Part shown: one piece after another, positions 45,501 through 55,900 of the stretch
Layout: every line of letters starts with the position of its first letter
Numbering within the stretch: position 1 is the stretch's first letter
Source: Distichodus sexfasciatus
Lineage: Eukaryota > Chordata > Actinopteri > Characiformes > Distichodontidae
Direction: 5' to 3'
DNA length: 64,000 bases
Assembly (NCBI GenBank): GCA_032718565.1
Contig: JAVGVS010000306.1
Coordinates: 1 to 64,000 of the forward strand
Position numbers and translations under genes: made by a program
The notes under the pieces: model-generated
Told to the model about the DNA's origin: nothing
Databases searched by the model: none
The model's input: only the letters and a program-made list of their open reading frames with translations

Positions 45501-46680
45501 CCACACTTATTTTGAAGAACACCAAGAATCTCAAGCGCTTTCTCGGACCAACCTTAATGGAAGAACACAGAGAATGAAGCTCCCCACATGCTCCATTTCC
45601 TTCCTCATCCTCATGACCGGGCGCAGTAGGAAAGGGCACTCAGAAGTTTGGGCCAAACTGAGCAGTCAAAGCAGGAAGAGCTTGAGTACGCACAGCCTGA
45701 CTGATGACTTTAAATAAACTATTGTTTAGGTTAAAAAGCTCAGCTCGTGGGTGAAAGTCCGGTGACGAGACTCATATTGTGCAAGACTCTCACTCGTTCA
45801 TATGATCTACGGTCCGCTAAATGCAGTCATGGATTCCGAGTCGTCAGGCTAAACGTCTTGTGGACGGTACTTTGTCGCTACTCTCCTGTTCTTTATTGTG
45901 ATCTGCTTTGGTGATACTTGAGTGGGTATGTTGTACAGCGCTTCGTGGCTTCTTGTCTGTGAAAGACGCTTTATAAATACATTTATACTTACTTCTGCTC
46001 AAACGGAAGACTGCTGGTAAGGGTCGAAGGTCAGTTGTCCAGTAAAGGTATAACCTCTTTTGGAGTGTTTTTTTGGGGGGTGTGGTCAAAGGGAGCAATC
46101 TGGACTCTGTCAACACCTTTGTTCCCTAAACAGGCTGCTTCAGACCTCTCTGGAGCAGCACCACATGGAAAGTAGTGTGTAGTGGAAACTGGCTGCCAAA
46201 AAGCCCAAAACTCTGCACCTCTTCCAGATTAGCATTCCTTCCGTCTGACACATGCGCTGTGAAGCAGATTATCATCTAAGTGGACAAAATGCAATTTAGA
46301 GAAAGGTGTGTTGCTCAAAGAGAAAAAAAGGCCACGCTCCATGTGACAAGTACATGAAAAGCGCGGGCGCGTAAATGAATATATAATGAGGTCATGACAC
46401 ACGGAAATTACCGTTGCGAGAAACTTGCTTGGCTTAAACCGTATGTTTTGGAGTGTGTGCGCAAGCGCTTCACTTCTAAATGATAGAACAATTCTCCGCG
46501 AGGTTGCTTTGACCGCAGCGGTGCCGGTGCTCATTTCCTCACGACGAATAGCAGCGTTTAGACAATGACATACTAATTTCCTCACCTGGGTTCACCTCCT
46601 AGGGAGTAGACCGTGAGGAGCCTCTTTCATTACCACACATCTATCCATGTCATTAAATCATAAAAACGTCCGAGCTCCAG
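45501..46680. other. Intergenic DNA, nothing recognised
   Basis: Short frames on both strands have no family resemblance. No complete repeat found. Confidence 0.4.
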
Positions 46681-46714
46681 TCCAGCCCCGGCTCCCTAAC
46701 GGTAGGAATGAAGG

Positions 46715-46952
46715 GAGTGTGGGAGGTACGATGAGGGAGGGAGGGAGAGAAGAGAGAGGGATGGGCTGGAGGAGTGTCGAACGCTGCACAGAAGAGGAGG
46801 AGGAAGAGGACAGAGCCGCTGGCTCCTTCACTAGTGTTCTGATATACACAGATGAGAGAGAGGTAGAGAAGGAGAGAGGGTGGGGGGAAGGTAGAGAGGG
46901 AGGTAGACGGAAAGAGAGAGAGAGTGAGAGAGAGTAAAGGGGGGGAGAGAGA

Positions 46953-46987
<35 letters not shown>

Positions 46988-47100
46988 AGGGAGATGGAGA
47001 GGGAGGGAGGAGAGAGAGAGAGAGAGAGAGAAGGAAGGAGGGAGAGAGAGAAGGAAGGAGAGGGGGCAGAGATGGAGGGAATGAGGGAGGGAGAATATGG
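46715..47100. repeat. Polypurine (GA/GGA)n tract
   Basis: Roughly 380 bases in which nearly every plus-strand base is a purine (GAGAGAGA, GGGAGGGA, AGGAGG units). Its complement yields a Ser/Leu/Pro-only pseudo-frame. Confidence 0.9.
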
Positions 47101-47422
47101 AAAAATTAAAATGAGAAATTTTGAGAAGTAGATAATTGCAGTAGGAATTAACGCAAACAAGGGAAAGAGAGTGAACGTGAGAGCGACTTAAAAAATGAAT
47201 ATAATTAACAGAACAACACCATAGAAAAAAACAAGTGTAAATGTCGAAAAAACTAGAGAAAAACAAACAGAGGGACAGAGGTCAAACGGAGTCATTTAAA
47301 AACGTGAAAGAAGGGAGAGCGCGAAATAAGTGAAAAAAAGAAGAACTAGTGAGCGATTGAAACAGAGACGACAAGAAACAAAAGGAATCTGAAAATGAAT
47401 GAGAATTAAAGAACTACACAAA

Positions 47423-47547
47423 GGGTTAATTTCCCAGTCTAAGATTAAGCCTAATTCTAGACTAACTTCGACTTTCAGTGGTAAATCTCCAGGGGCACTG
47501 CAACTTAGTCCAAGACTAGGCTTAATCCATGTTCAAGAAACCAGCCC
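47423..47547. mobile_element. Palindromic miniature repeat
   Basis: 125 bp with inverted ends: GGGTTAATTTCCCAGTC...GATTAAGCCTAATTCTAGAC on the left, and AGTCCAAGACTAGGCTTAAT...GAAACCAGCCC on the right. A partial relative lies at 29303-29431. Confidence 0.6.
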
Positions 47548-48000
47548 AAAAACGGAAAGTGAGAGGCAGAGTGAGGATAGCAACTGATGTAAAAAGACAT
47601 GATTAAGAGAAATGAGGAGAGAACGTGAGGAAAGACAACAAAGGAATGACTACAGTTAGAGACAATACAAAAAGAATGCAGAGCCAACACTAACCTGCAG
47701 GTCTGAAACGCTGGACATATGGGGCTCACATGCTAGAGGTTAGAGCCCTCCAAACTGTAGCGCACAGGACAGGATGTTATGCAAGTTTCAAAACTTAATT
47801 CACTTTAACAGGCCTTCCTGGAGCTGTAAAACACGACCTAACCTTCGCCAACGCGTTTCGGACTTTTAGTTTACGTGCTGGAATGAAAAGGGGCAAAGAA
47901 AGTGATGTAATGAAATGCAAAACATTTTCTTTTCGATTGCGAAACAATTTGGGTACGTTACAGCCTCAGTCACACAAGTTTGTGTTTTATTCAGGATTCA
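47548..48000. other. Intergenic DNA, nothing recognised
   Basis: No gene or repeat recognised. Confidence 0.4.
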
Positions 48001-48001
48001 T

Positions 48002-48197
48002 AACATTTACGTTTACGGCATATACACTTATCCGGAGCGACTTCCATCTTTGCTAAATTCAGAAACAGTCTCCCTGGAGCAATTTGGGATTAAGAGTCCT
48101 GCTCAGGGAGCCAATGGTGGTGGTGCTGGAGCTAGGAGTCAAACCCACAGCCTCTTGGTCCAGAGGCGAGCGTCCTAACCACTAGACCACCAACACC
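48002..48197 (-). repeat. SINE family C
   Basis: Reverse copy: ACATTTACGTTTACGGCATA, TATCCGGAGCGACTTCCATC, TAAGAGTCCTGCTCAGGGAG, GGAGTCAAACCCACAGCC and CCTAACCACTAGACCACCAA. Confidence 0.9.
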
Positions 48198-48249
48198 AAC
48201 CCATTCATTTAGGTTCATTTCTATTAATGTTTTCAGAAGTGATGGTACA

Positions 48250-48316
48250 GACGGAATCCCAGTTGGGATTAAGTTTATCCCAGTTCGGATAATGAATAAA
48301 TGAATGAATGAATGAA
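48250..48316. repeat. SINE family B tail relic
   Basis: TCCCAGTTCGGATAATGAAT followed by AATGAATGAATG units, the 3' end of a family B SINE without its body. Confidence 0.6.
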
Positions 48317-48579
48317 GTGGTGGTATAAAGGTTTGGGAGCTGCTTCTGCGCTCAGTGTCTTGCGGATTCAAAATCCAAACCAGTAACTCTAGCATCCTGG
48401 AAAAGCGGTGAAAAAGGAGGTAGAGAGGGAGGAATACACTGGAAATCTGAGAAACTGAGAAAGAATTTAGTGTCAAAAACTGAGGTGAAAACGGCAAAAA
48501 TGAGAAATAAGGTCAGCAGTTTGAAATATCTTCCTCAGAAATGATAATATGGCTGCGCTTTCCCCATTAACCTTCTTTT

Positions 48580-48772
48580 AAAGTGACTATTTGTCACTGT
48601 GAACACAACACACCACAGCACAGCACACAGTGCACCACAATGATGTGTGACCTCTGCGTCTGACCCATCTGTGAAGAAGCAGTGGCCAGCTGACATGGAC
48701 AGCGCCCGGAGAGCAGTGCTTGGGGGCGGTACCTGGCTCAAGTGTACCTCAGTGGTACCTTTACAGGTCCAG
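48580..48772 (-). repeat. SINE family A
   Basis: Reverse copy: AAAGTGACTATTTGTCACTG, TCTGACCCATCTGTGAAGAA and GTACCTCAGTGGTACCTTTA. The head is cut off, and a GTATCGTTGCACCCCTAC end of another repeat follows near 48837. Confidence 0.85.
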
Positions 48773-48859
48773 GTTTGGAAAAATGCTGAGGGCTTACAGA
48801 TTTTTGAATTGAGGTATCGATATACAGCAGATCGACGTATCGTTGCACCCCTACTAGTA

Positions 48860-49505
48860 GCCCGCCCCGCCGCTGACTTTCACCCATTTACGATGTTATT
48901 CGACATTCTCAGGCTCCCGAACGGTTGAATCTGCCTGCGGTCGCGCTACATAATCAGCGTGAAAGGCCGATGTGACCTTAAACTAAATACACTCAAAATC
49001 GTTAACCGCTTCCTCTCAATAACCATTAATGAAGCCAGCTGGGTTATGGCCTGAGCCTCGCAAGCAAACAGCTCAGCCCTCGAAAACACATGTTCAGCAG
49101 ATTTCGGGAGAAAGAAACGATAATAGGAGTGTAACTGGGGGAAGGGGGGAGTTTGCTACTACTCTGCAGGAAACGGAAAGGGTGTCAAGCGGATCAGGCT
49201 CCAGCCTTCCCCCACGACCGCAATGCCGAGTGGCATTCCTGCACCGCGGTGTGTGAGTGTGTGTGTGATGGCTCTACCTGCCTCTCCTGCCCGACCGCAG
49301 CTGTAATGAGTCAAAGCAGGCCTCGGCGAAAACAGTCGTCCCAGCCCGCGGCGCTGCCTTCAGCCAGCACTTTAATGTGGTTGGCGCTGCCAGCTGCGAA
49401 ATGTGCACAATAAGGGCAGTTGTTTTATTTTTTTCTTTTTGTTTGAGGGGCAACACATGTGGGCAGAAAAGGTTTTACAGCTGTATTTACCCACGCCTAT
49501 ACGGA
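48860..49505. other. Intergenic DNA beyond the lyplal1 3' end
   Basis: GC-richer than average with opposing short frames. No gene or repeat identified. Confidence 0.35.
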
Positions 49506-49507
49506 AG

Positions 49508-49770
49508 GCTGTTTGTGAAAACAACAACAAGGCCAACAAATTAGCGCCAGCAGGTGCAACATACTCGGCTCAGCTTGAGAAGAATGATTTAAAAAAATCC
49601 TAAATACATATTATACGGGAAACAGAACACTTTATTATTACACGACTTGGTCAGAAGAAAACGAAGCGGTTTGCTCGGCTCACGTTCCAGTTTCTTGACA
49701 GCTCTCTTTTGGAAGCTTTTTCAGTAACCATGAGCGTAGGAGCTCGAGTTCGGCCTGGCAGAGTTGGTGG
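49508..49770. repeat. Direct repeat copy 1 (lyplal1 terminal exon and 3' flank)
   Basis: A 263-bp segment that recurs at 50331-50593 with only about half a dozen differences. It holds the last 91 coding bases of lyplal1, the 3' UTR and the poly(A) signal. Confidence 0.95.
49631..49636 (-). terminator. lyplal1: lyplal1 poly(A) signal AATAAA
   Basis: The plus strand reads TTTATT, that is AATAAA on the minus strand, 44 bases after the lyplal1 stop codon. This gives a very short 3' UTR. Confidence 0.7.
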
Positions 49771-49925
49771 TTGAGGTCTGGGAAGGAGTGAAATGAGGTT
49801 TTTACTCCAGCTTTCTTCAGCAAACTGTTGGTCTCCTCTCCCCAAGAATGGGACACCAGCTCGTCGGCCGTCCCGTGACACTGGAGGAGCTCTGGGAGGG
49901 GACGACCAGCTGCTTTTTCGACAGC
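49680..49925 (-). CDS. lyplal1: lyplal1 coding exon 5 (terminal)
   Basis: Acceptor TTTATCTTTCAG on the minus strand. Encodes residues 158-238: AVEKAAGRPLPELLQ, CHGTADELVSHSWGEE, SFHSFPDLNHQL and a basic tail, ending TGA at 49682-49680. Confidence 0.96.
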   Translation of the reverse strand, partial: AVEKAAGRPLPELLQCHGTADELVSHSWGEETNSLLKKAGVKTSFHSFPDLNHQLCQAELELLRSWLLKKLPKESCQETGT

Positions 49926-52900
49926 CTGAAAGATAAACTTTAGGTCAGGAAGCTTGGAAAACGGCTGGAGTTTTAATCTGCTTTGTAAAGAAACATTACA
50001 CCAAAAAGATGTAAATGTGAATTAACAAGCATTAAGGGAATGGTGATTTGGCTTTCATTCAGACTGACAAGTGACAGCATCTTATTTTTCCTCCAACTTT
50101 TTGTTTCTTTAACTCCTTCCACGTTTTTTGTCGTAGCAACACAGTTTATGGTTTTGTTTTGTTATTGGGTTACTGCCCAACTCTAACCCTATTTTTTCAG
50201 ACAAAATAATGCTGTTCCCTATTTTCTCCACAAGGGAACATCACCTTTAATTTTAATGTCAACAAATGCATTATCTGCAAGTAACTCCATACACAAAACT
50301 GAAGCAAAAAACGCATAAATGTCATTTTTCGCTGCTTGTGAAAACAACAACAAGGCCGACAAATTAGCGCCAGCAGGTGCAACATACTCGGCTCAGCTTG
50401 AGAAGAATGATTTTAAAAAATCCTAAATACATATTATACGGGAAACAGAACACTTTATTATTACACGACTTGGTCAGAAGAAAACGAAGCGGTTTGCTCG
50501 GCTCACGTTCCAGTTTCTTGACAGCTCTCTTTTGGAAGCTTTTTCAGTATCCATGAGTATAGGAGCTCGAGTTCGGCCTGGCAGAGTTGGTGGTGGGCAC
50601 GCGCATCTGTCACAGCAAGTCCAACATTCAGTAAAGCGTTCCAGTTCAGTCATATATGTTTTCCAGTGCCAGCAGTTTTATTCTACATAAAGCTAAACAA
50701 AGGTAAAAATTTCTACAGGCGCATGTCAGTTTTCATAAGAAATGGGCTGATTTCAAGACCGTGTTACATTTACAAATCAAATTATGACAAGTCTGAGTAG
50801 TGCAGGGCGTCTTGAACACAGCAACATGAGGCATGTATGGTTAACTTCTACACACACACAATAATAAGCCTAAAAACGAAGGTAGAAAAATGCCATAAAT
50901 TCTCTTACGGCTGCAAGGGTTAAGGTAGGTTGTCATTCCCTATTTTGACCACAAGGGGGCGTCTCAATTGGGGGAACTGTGATGTATATAAAGTGAGTGA
51001 TTATTTGTCATTGTGAACACACCACAGCACACAGTGCACCATAACAAAATGTGACCTCTGCATTTGACCCATCTGTGAAAGAGGAGCTGTCATGCTGTGT
51101 CCAGGGGAGCAGTGTTTTGGGGCGCTACTTTGCCAATGAGTACCTCAATAGTACCTTCACCGGTCTGGGACTTGAGCCGGAGACCTTCCGATCACATTTA
51201 TAACGACTTTTCACCTGTCATCTTCAAGGCTGAAACACCGAGCGCAGGTTCTCGTACTGGAATTGCAAACAACTGCAGGCAGTTTAGAGACGAATACATG
51301 TCATACCAGGAAAGGAGAGACATGTGAGGACCTGCCACGTGATGCTCCCGAGTTGACCACAAGCTGTAATAAATTTGCGAGTTGGTATGTAATAAAATCA
51401 AGTGTAATATCAACAGAGGAACACCGAAATCCACAAACAAACCAATCAATATGGAATTTAGGTTAGCATCCCTCACTGTCACTGCTTGCCCCTGAAATGC
51501 AGCATGCCTTACCTCCCTAACCACAGACTAACTGCGTCGATTTAACTCCTTGCTGTGTGTGCAAGCACGTCGAGTCTCACTGAATTTAAAATAAACACGT
51601 ACTTGGTAGACAATGGAGCCCTTATTGAGGAAGCTGGAGAGGGCAAAGACTCCCGCCACGTCCTGGTGGTACCTGCACGCCAGGTGTAACGCCATGGCGC
51701 CGCCCATCGAGAAACCACCTTCATTGAAAAGGACACAAACGTGTAAACATACAAATATTTTACAATATTTAAGATTCTTTGTCACAATGTGTTGTGGAAG
51801 TACAACATGTAGTGAAATGTACAGTGGAGATCCTAAGAAGCAACAGAATGTAGAAGTTAACAACAGGTCCAGTTAAAGAAATATTATGATAAACTAAAAA
51901 CTAAAGAGAAAGAATTATATATATATTAATAAAAAGTAGGAAAATATAGAAATATATGGCATATACAGTAGTATGGTAAGTATTTTAATGCTAAATGAAG
52001 ATACAACTCATTTTTAAGCAAAAACCCCAAATGTAAAATATGCTTTGTTTTCCTATAACTCAAAAAACAAACCATCATGTCTGATGTTCTTTTTAGCAAC
52101 AAACGGAACTTGATTTCTATGACTCGATTCATCACATTCACTGCCAGTGATCAGTGTGAGACGATATCCCATAATGACTTAACTAGGAATTCACCAATCC
52201 AACTTTTTCAGTTATGATACCGACATTGGGCTTTGGGTTTTGGCCGATGCTGAGTACCGATCCGATACCCGTTTTTAATGAATAAGTTGTTATTTCTCTA
52301 TGAGGAGGAGACTAAGATTATTCTGTTACGCTTAAAGAAATACTTGACTTAAATACTGTTTTCCTAATTAAAGCCTTATAATTACACCCCTTTATGTATA
52401 TGCTAAATTATTTATTATTAAAATAATATCTTACAAACTATCCATTTAAACGCAGTTGCGTCATTTTGTGTCGGTCCCTAATCCTGTGGCGCTAAAACCA
52501 TTAAGGAAATTAAACAGTATAATGGTGTGATTCTCTTTTGGGGTTGTAATGTGTTGTGTTGCTCGTAGAGGTCGACCGATATGGGTTTTTCTAAAGTCGA
52601 TGCCGATATTTAGAAGTCAGGGTCAGCCGATGTATGCTGCCGATATTTTTTTGGCCAATAATTAGACATTTTCCCTCTGTTTGTGTAGTAAAATATCACT
52701 AATAATAACAAAGGATACATGAAATTTCTCAACTTAACATTTATTTAACACTGACTAAACATAAATATAAACATAAATAACATGAATAAAACTGTAAATG
52801 TCCAAACAATAAATAAATATATTAAATTTAAACTTGACTAATAATTTGTAAACAAAACAAAGTTTTCAAGTTACAAATGAGATGCCTGAATATCGGCGTA

Positions 52901-55900
52901 CTAAACTTGGATATCGGCCAATGCCGATATCGTAAAAAAATGCTAAATATCGGCCCGATATCGCGCCTCTAGTTGCTTGTTCTGCTCATTGTCATATCAA
53001 TATGTAGGAATTACCATGAATGTCGAACAACAAACCAGCTTTACCACAGTGCCACTTCCCGTGCAAAACAAATTGTGCATGTTCATACACAAACAAACAA
53101 AACATACAATTTAATTAACAGATCGGCTCCATATATCGGCCCGATGCCACCGACTCCCCGATCCAGCTATTTGAGTCGTTATCGGAAAGAGATCCAATCC
53201 ACATATCAGATCGGTGCATCCCTAGATTTAACACATTCATATCAGATCACAAAAGCAACAAAAGTATTATGTTTATCACTGAACTCACCCAAATATTTAC
53301 ATCTTCTCTTTTAATAAAAACAGAGTGCTAGTTCAATATGAAGTGCCGTTACATTAGAGGTGTGAACCTTCACTGGTCTCACGATTCGATTCGATCACGA
53401 TTATTAGATCAACGATTCGATCTCGATGCAGCCCATCAATTTTTCTACATTACTTCACATTGCGCGCAGATTGGGCAGCCATAGTTACTACCGGAAAGTT
53501 CATTTTAACTAGAATGTTTATGCCGTAGCCAGAAAATCATCAAGCAATGTCTTTATGATATAATTCAGGGGTTTTCAACTGCTTCTGTCCCACTAAGTGG
53601 TCTGAGTGTGGGGGAAGTATTTTTTATATTACTTTTTAGATATTTGCATTAAATGTATTATTCATATAGATGCCCAAATCATCTGGAAATGTTTTCAAAA
53701 ACGAGAAAATAATTTTGAAAAAGTGATTTCAGTAGTAAAACTAGATTACGTGTCACGGACCATCTGCAATTCTGCCGCGGATCATTAGGGGGCAGAGGAC
53801 AGCCGGTTGAAAACCTCCGTTTTAATGGATTATGGTCTGCCACGGCATCGATGTAGAATCGTCCATGTCGATGCATCGATTATGTGATTAATTTCAACTA
53901 TTTTCCAATACAGTACGTGTGACGTTTGTTCAACGTTTACATTTTTGGATCAATGCTATGGACTTTGAGCCTTTAATCACTGAATCGATGTTTCAATGTA
54001 GACTGATGTATCGCACACCAAGAAACCACCTTAACAAAAAGAGATGATACAAATGTGTAACAATACACATATTTTACAACATGGTAAGTATTTTAGTAGT
54101 GAATGAAGATTCAACTCGCTTTTTAAACACAAACCACAAATGTAAATAAAACGTGTTTTTGGCGCCCACTTCACTCACAAAACAAACCACGGTGCCTGGC
54201 GTCCCCTTTTGCAAGACACGGAACATATTCAATCATCTGGAGTTTTACTGCGCGATTCACCACATGCATCGCATTGAGCGATATACTATGTTGGAATGTG
54301 CTGTTACAGCCTTAGAATCCATTCATGTTTAAGTTTGTCTTCTTTTTATTTTTCAAGAAAGAGCAATATATCACCATGCTAAGCAGCTGCATTTCATCTT
54401 TCCCTGCAGCTGTGCTATAATGATTCACACTCATAAAAAAGTAAAAGGGACGCTCTACCCAATGACCTTAATGTGGCTATGAATGAATGATATGAATGGT
54501 AAAATCATTTGCCAGCATGCTAACGGGCGATTCTGGGCTCTGTTTTAGCTTTCATTCATTGTTAGAGACTTCAGCATCTTTGTGTAGTGTTCCTGGAATT
54601 GACAAATATGTACTCCAGACAAATGACTTTTAAATCTGTTTAATTATATTAAATGAACTTCGCTACAGATATTACTTTAACCAAAACTGTGTCACCAACA
54701 GTGGAGTTGCAGCACGCCCTGCTGAGAGGACCTCTCTTCCGTCTCTCCATTTTTTTAGTTTAGTTTTTCAAGTTATAAATCAGTATGTACTGGCCGAAAA
54801 TATCGGAACTAGGGGTGGACTGATACTTTATTTCAAGGAAGATTACCAATATCGATTATTAATAATCAAAGATACAAGTTACCGATATTTTGAATCAATA
54901 TATTTCTGTTGTAAAACTTAGTCAATAACAAATATTCCAAAACAAAAATATGCCTTTCAGCATATGTTTAATTCTGAGAACTCATAATGTTTATAATGAG
55001 TTATGAACTCTTATAATGTGCACCACAACGGATTGTGTGACCTCTGCAAGGTAACTTGCTCATGAGTACATCAGTGGTCCCTTTCCGGTCTGGAATCAAG
55101 GGGCGAAAGCCCTAACCGTTACGCTACCAACTGCCTCTAAGTCGATAAGCCATGTGTAAAATATATATATAAAGTGTGTACACCCGGGTGAAGTACAGCA
55201 GCATAAGATCCTGACAACCCAAGCTGAGTGAGAAACAGAGACACAAAAAAGGCAAAAGCTGGTCCTTAGTTCCACATCATCAAACCTCCATTTCTCTGGA
55301 ACTCTTCCTTGATCCCGTCCTTAATCTCACACATCTGGGCAAATCTGGGCATGGAGTGCACATCTGGGGAAGTACAGCATACCCATCACTCTGTCAGAGG
55401 AGGTGGGTGGAACGAGCGCAAGGAGCGATGGAGTTCACATGTTCTTTAAGTGTCAGACGGAGAAACGATGGGCATTTGTGATTGCTGGTGTCCCGGGACG
55501 TCTGTCCTAATTAGCCGTGGCTTAACTAAGACAGCTCTGTTTCTTTTCCAGTGGATATGCGTCTCTCTTTCTCAGACGTAAACCTGACACCTCCATCACC
55601 GAGGCTGAGCGTTCGCTCTCCTCCACACGGCTTCTGCCTCTTAGTTGTTTGGCTGGAGGAACTCTTGCATGTGTGTTTGATACCTCATTTCTCCAGGGCT
55701 TTTCCCATGGATCAGCACACCTAAAAGACTGAAAAACATACACAATAGCCGACGGCCGCACGCTCTCAAAAAGAAAAAACAGTTTTCCATGGAAAGTTCT
55801 GGCGCTTGTCAGTCCGTCAGCCGGGGAAGTGGACTCGGGGTACAGACCACTTCTTTTCTCCAGCGTGCGGAGTGACTCCAATGAGTATTTATAGTTAATG

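Noticed and set aside
46658..47266. 202-codon minus-strand frame made almost only of Ser, Leu, Pro and Phe
   Set aside because: It is the translation of the complement of the GA/GGA repeat; no domain, no splice structure.
55522..55881. 119-codon minus-strand frame in lyplal1 intron 3
   Set aside because: Same strand as lyplal1 but no similarity to the family and not needed for the complete 238-residue protein.
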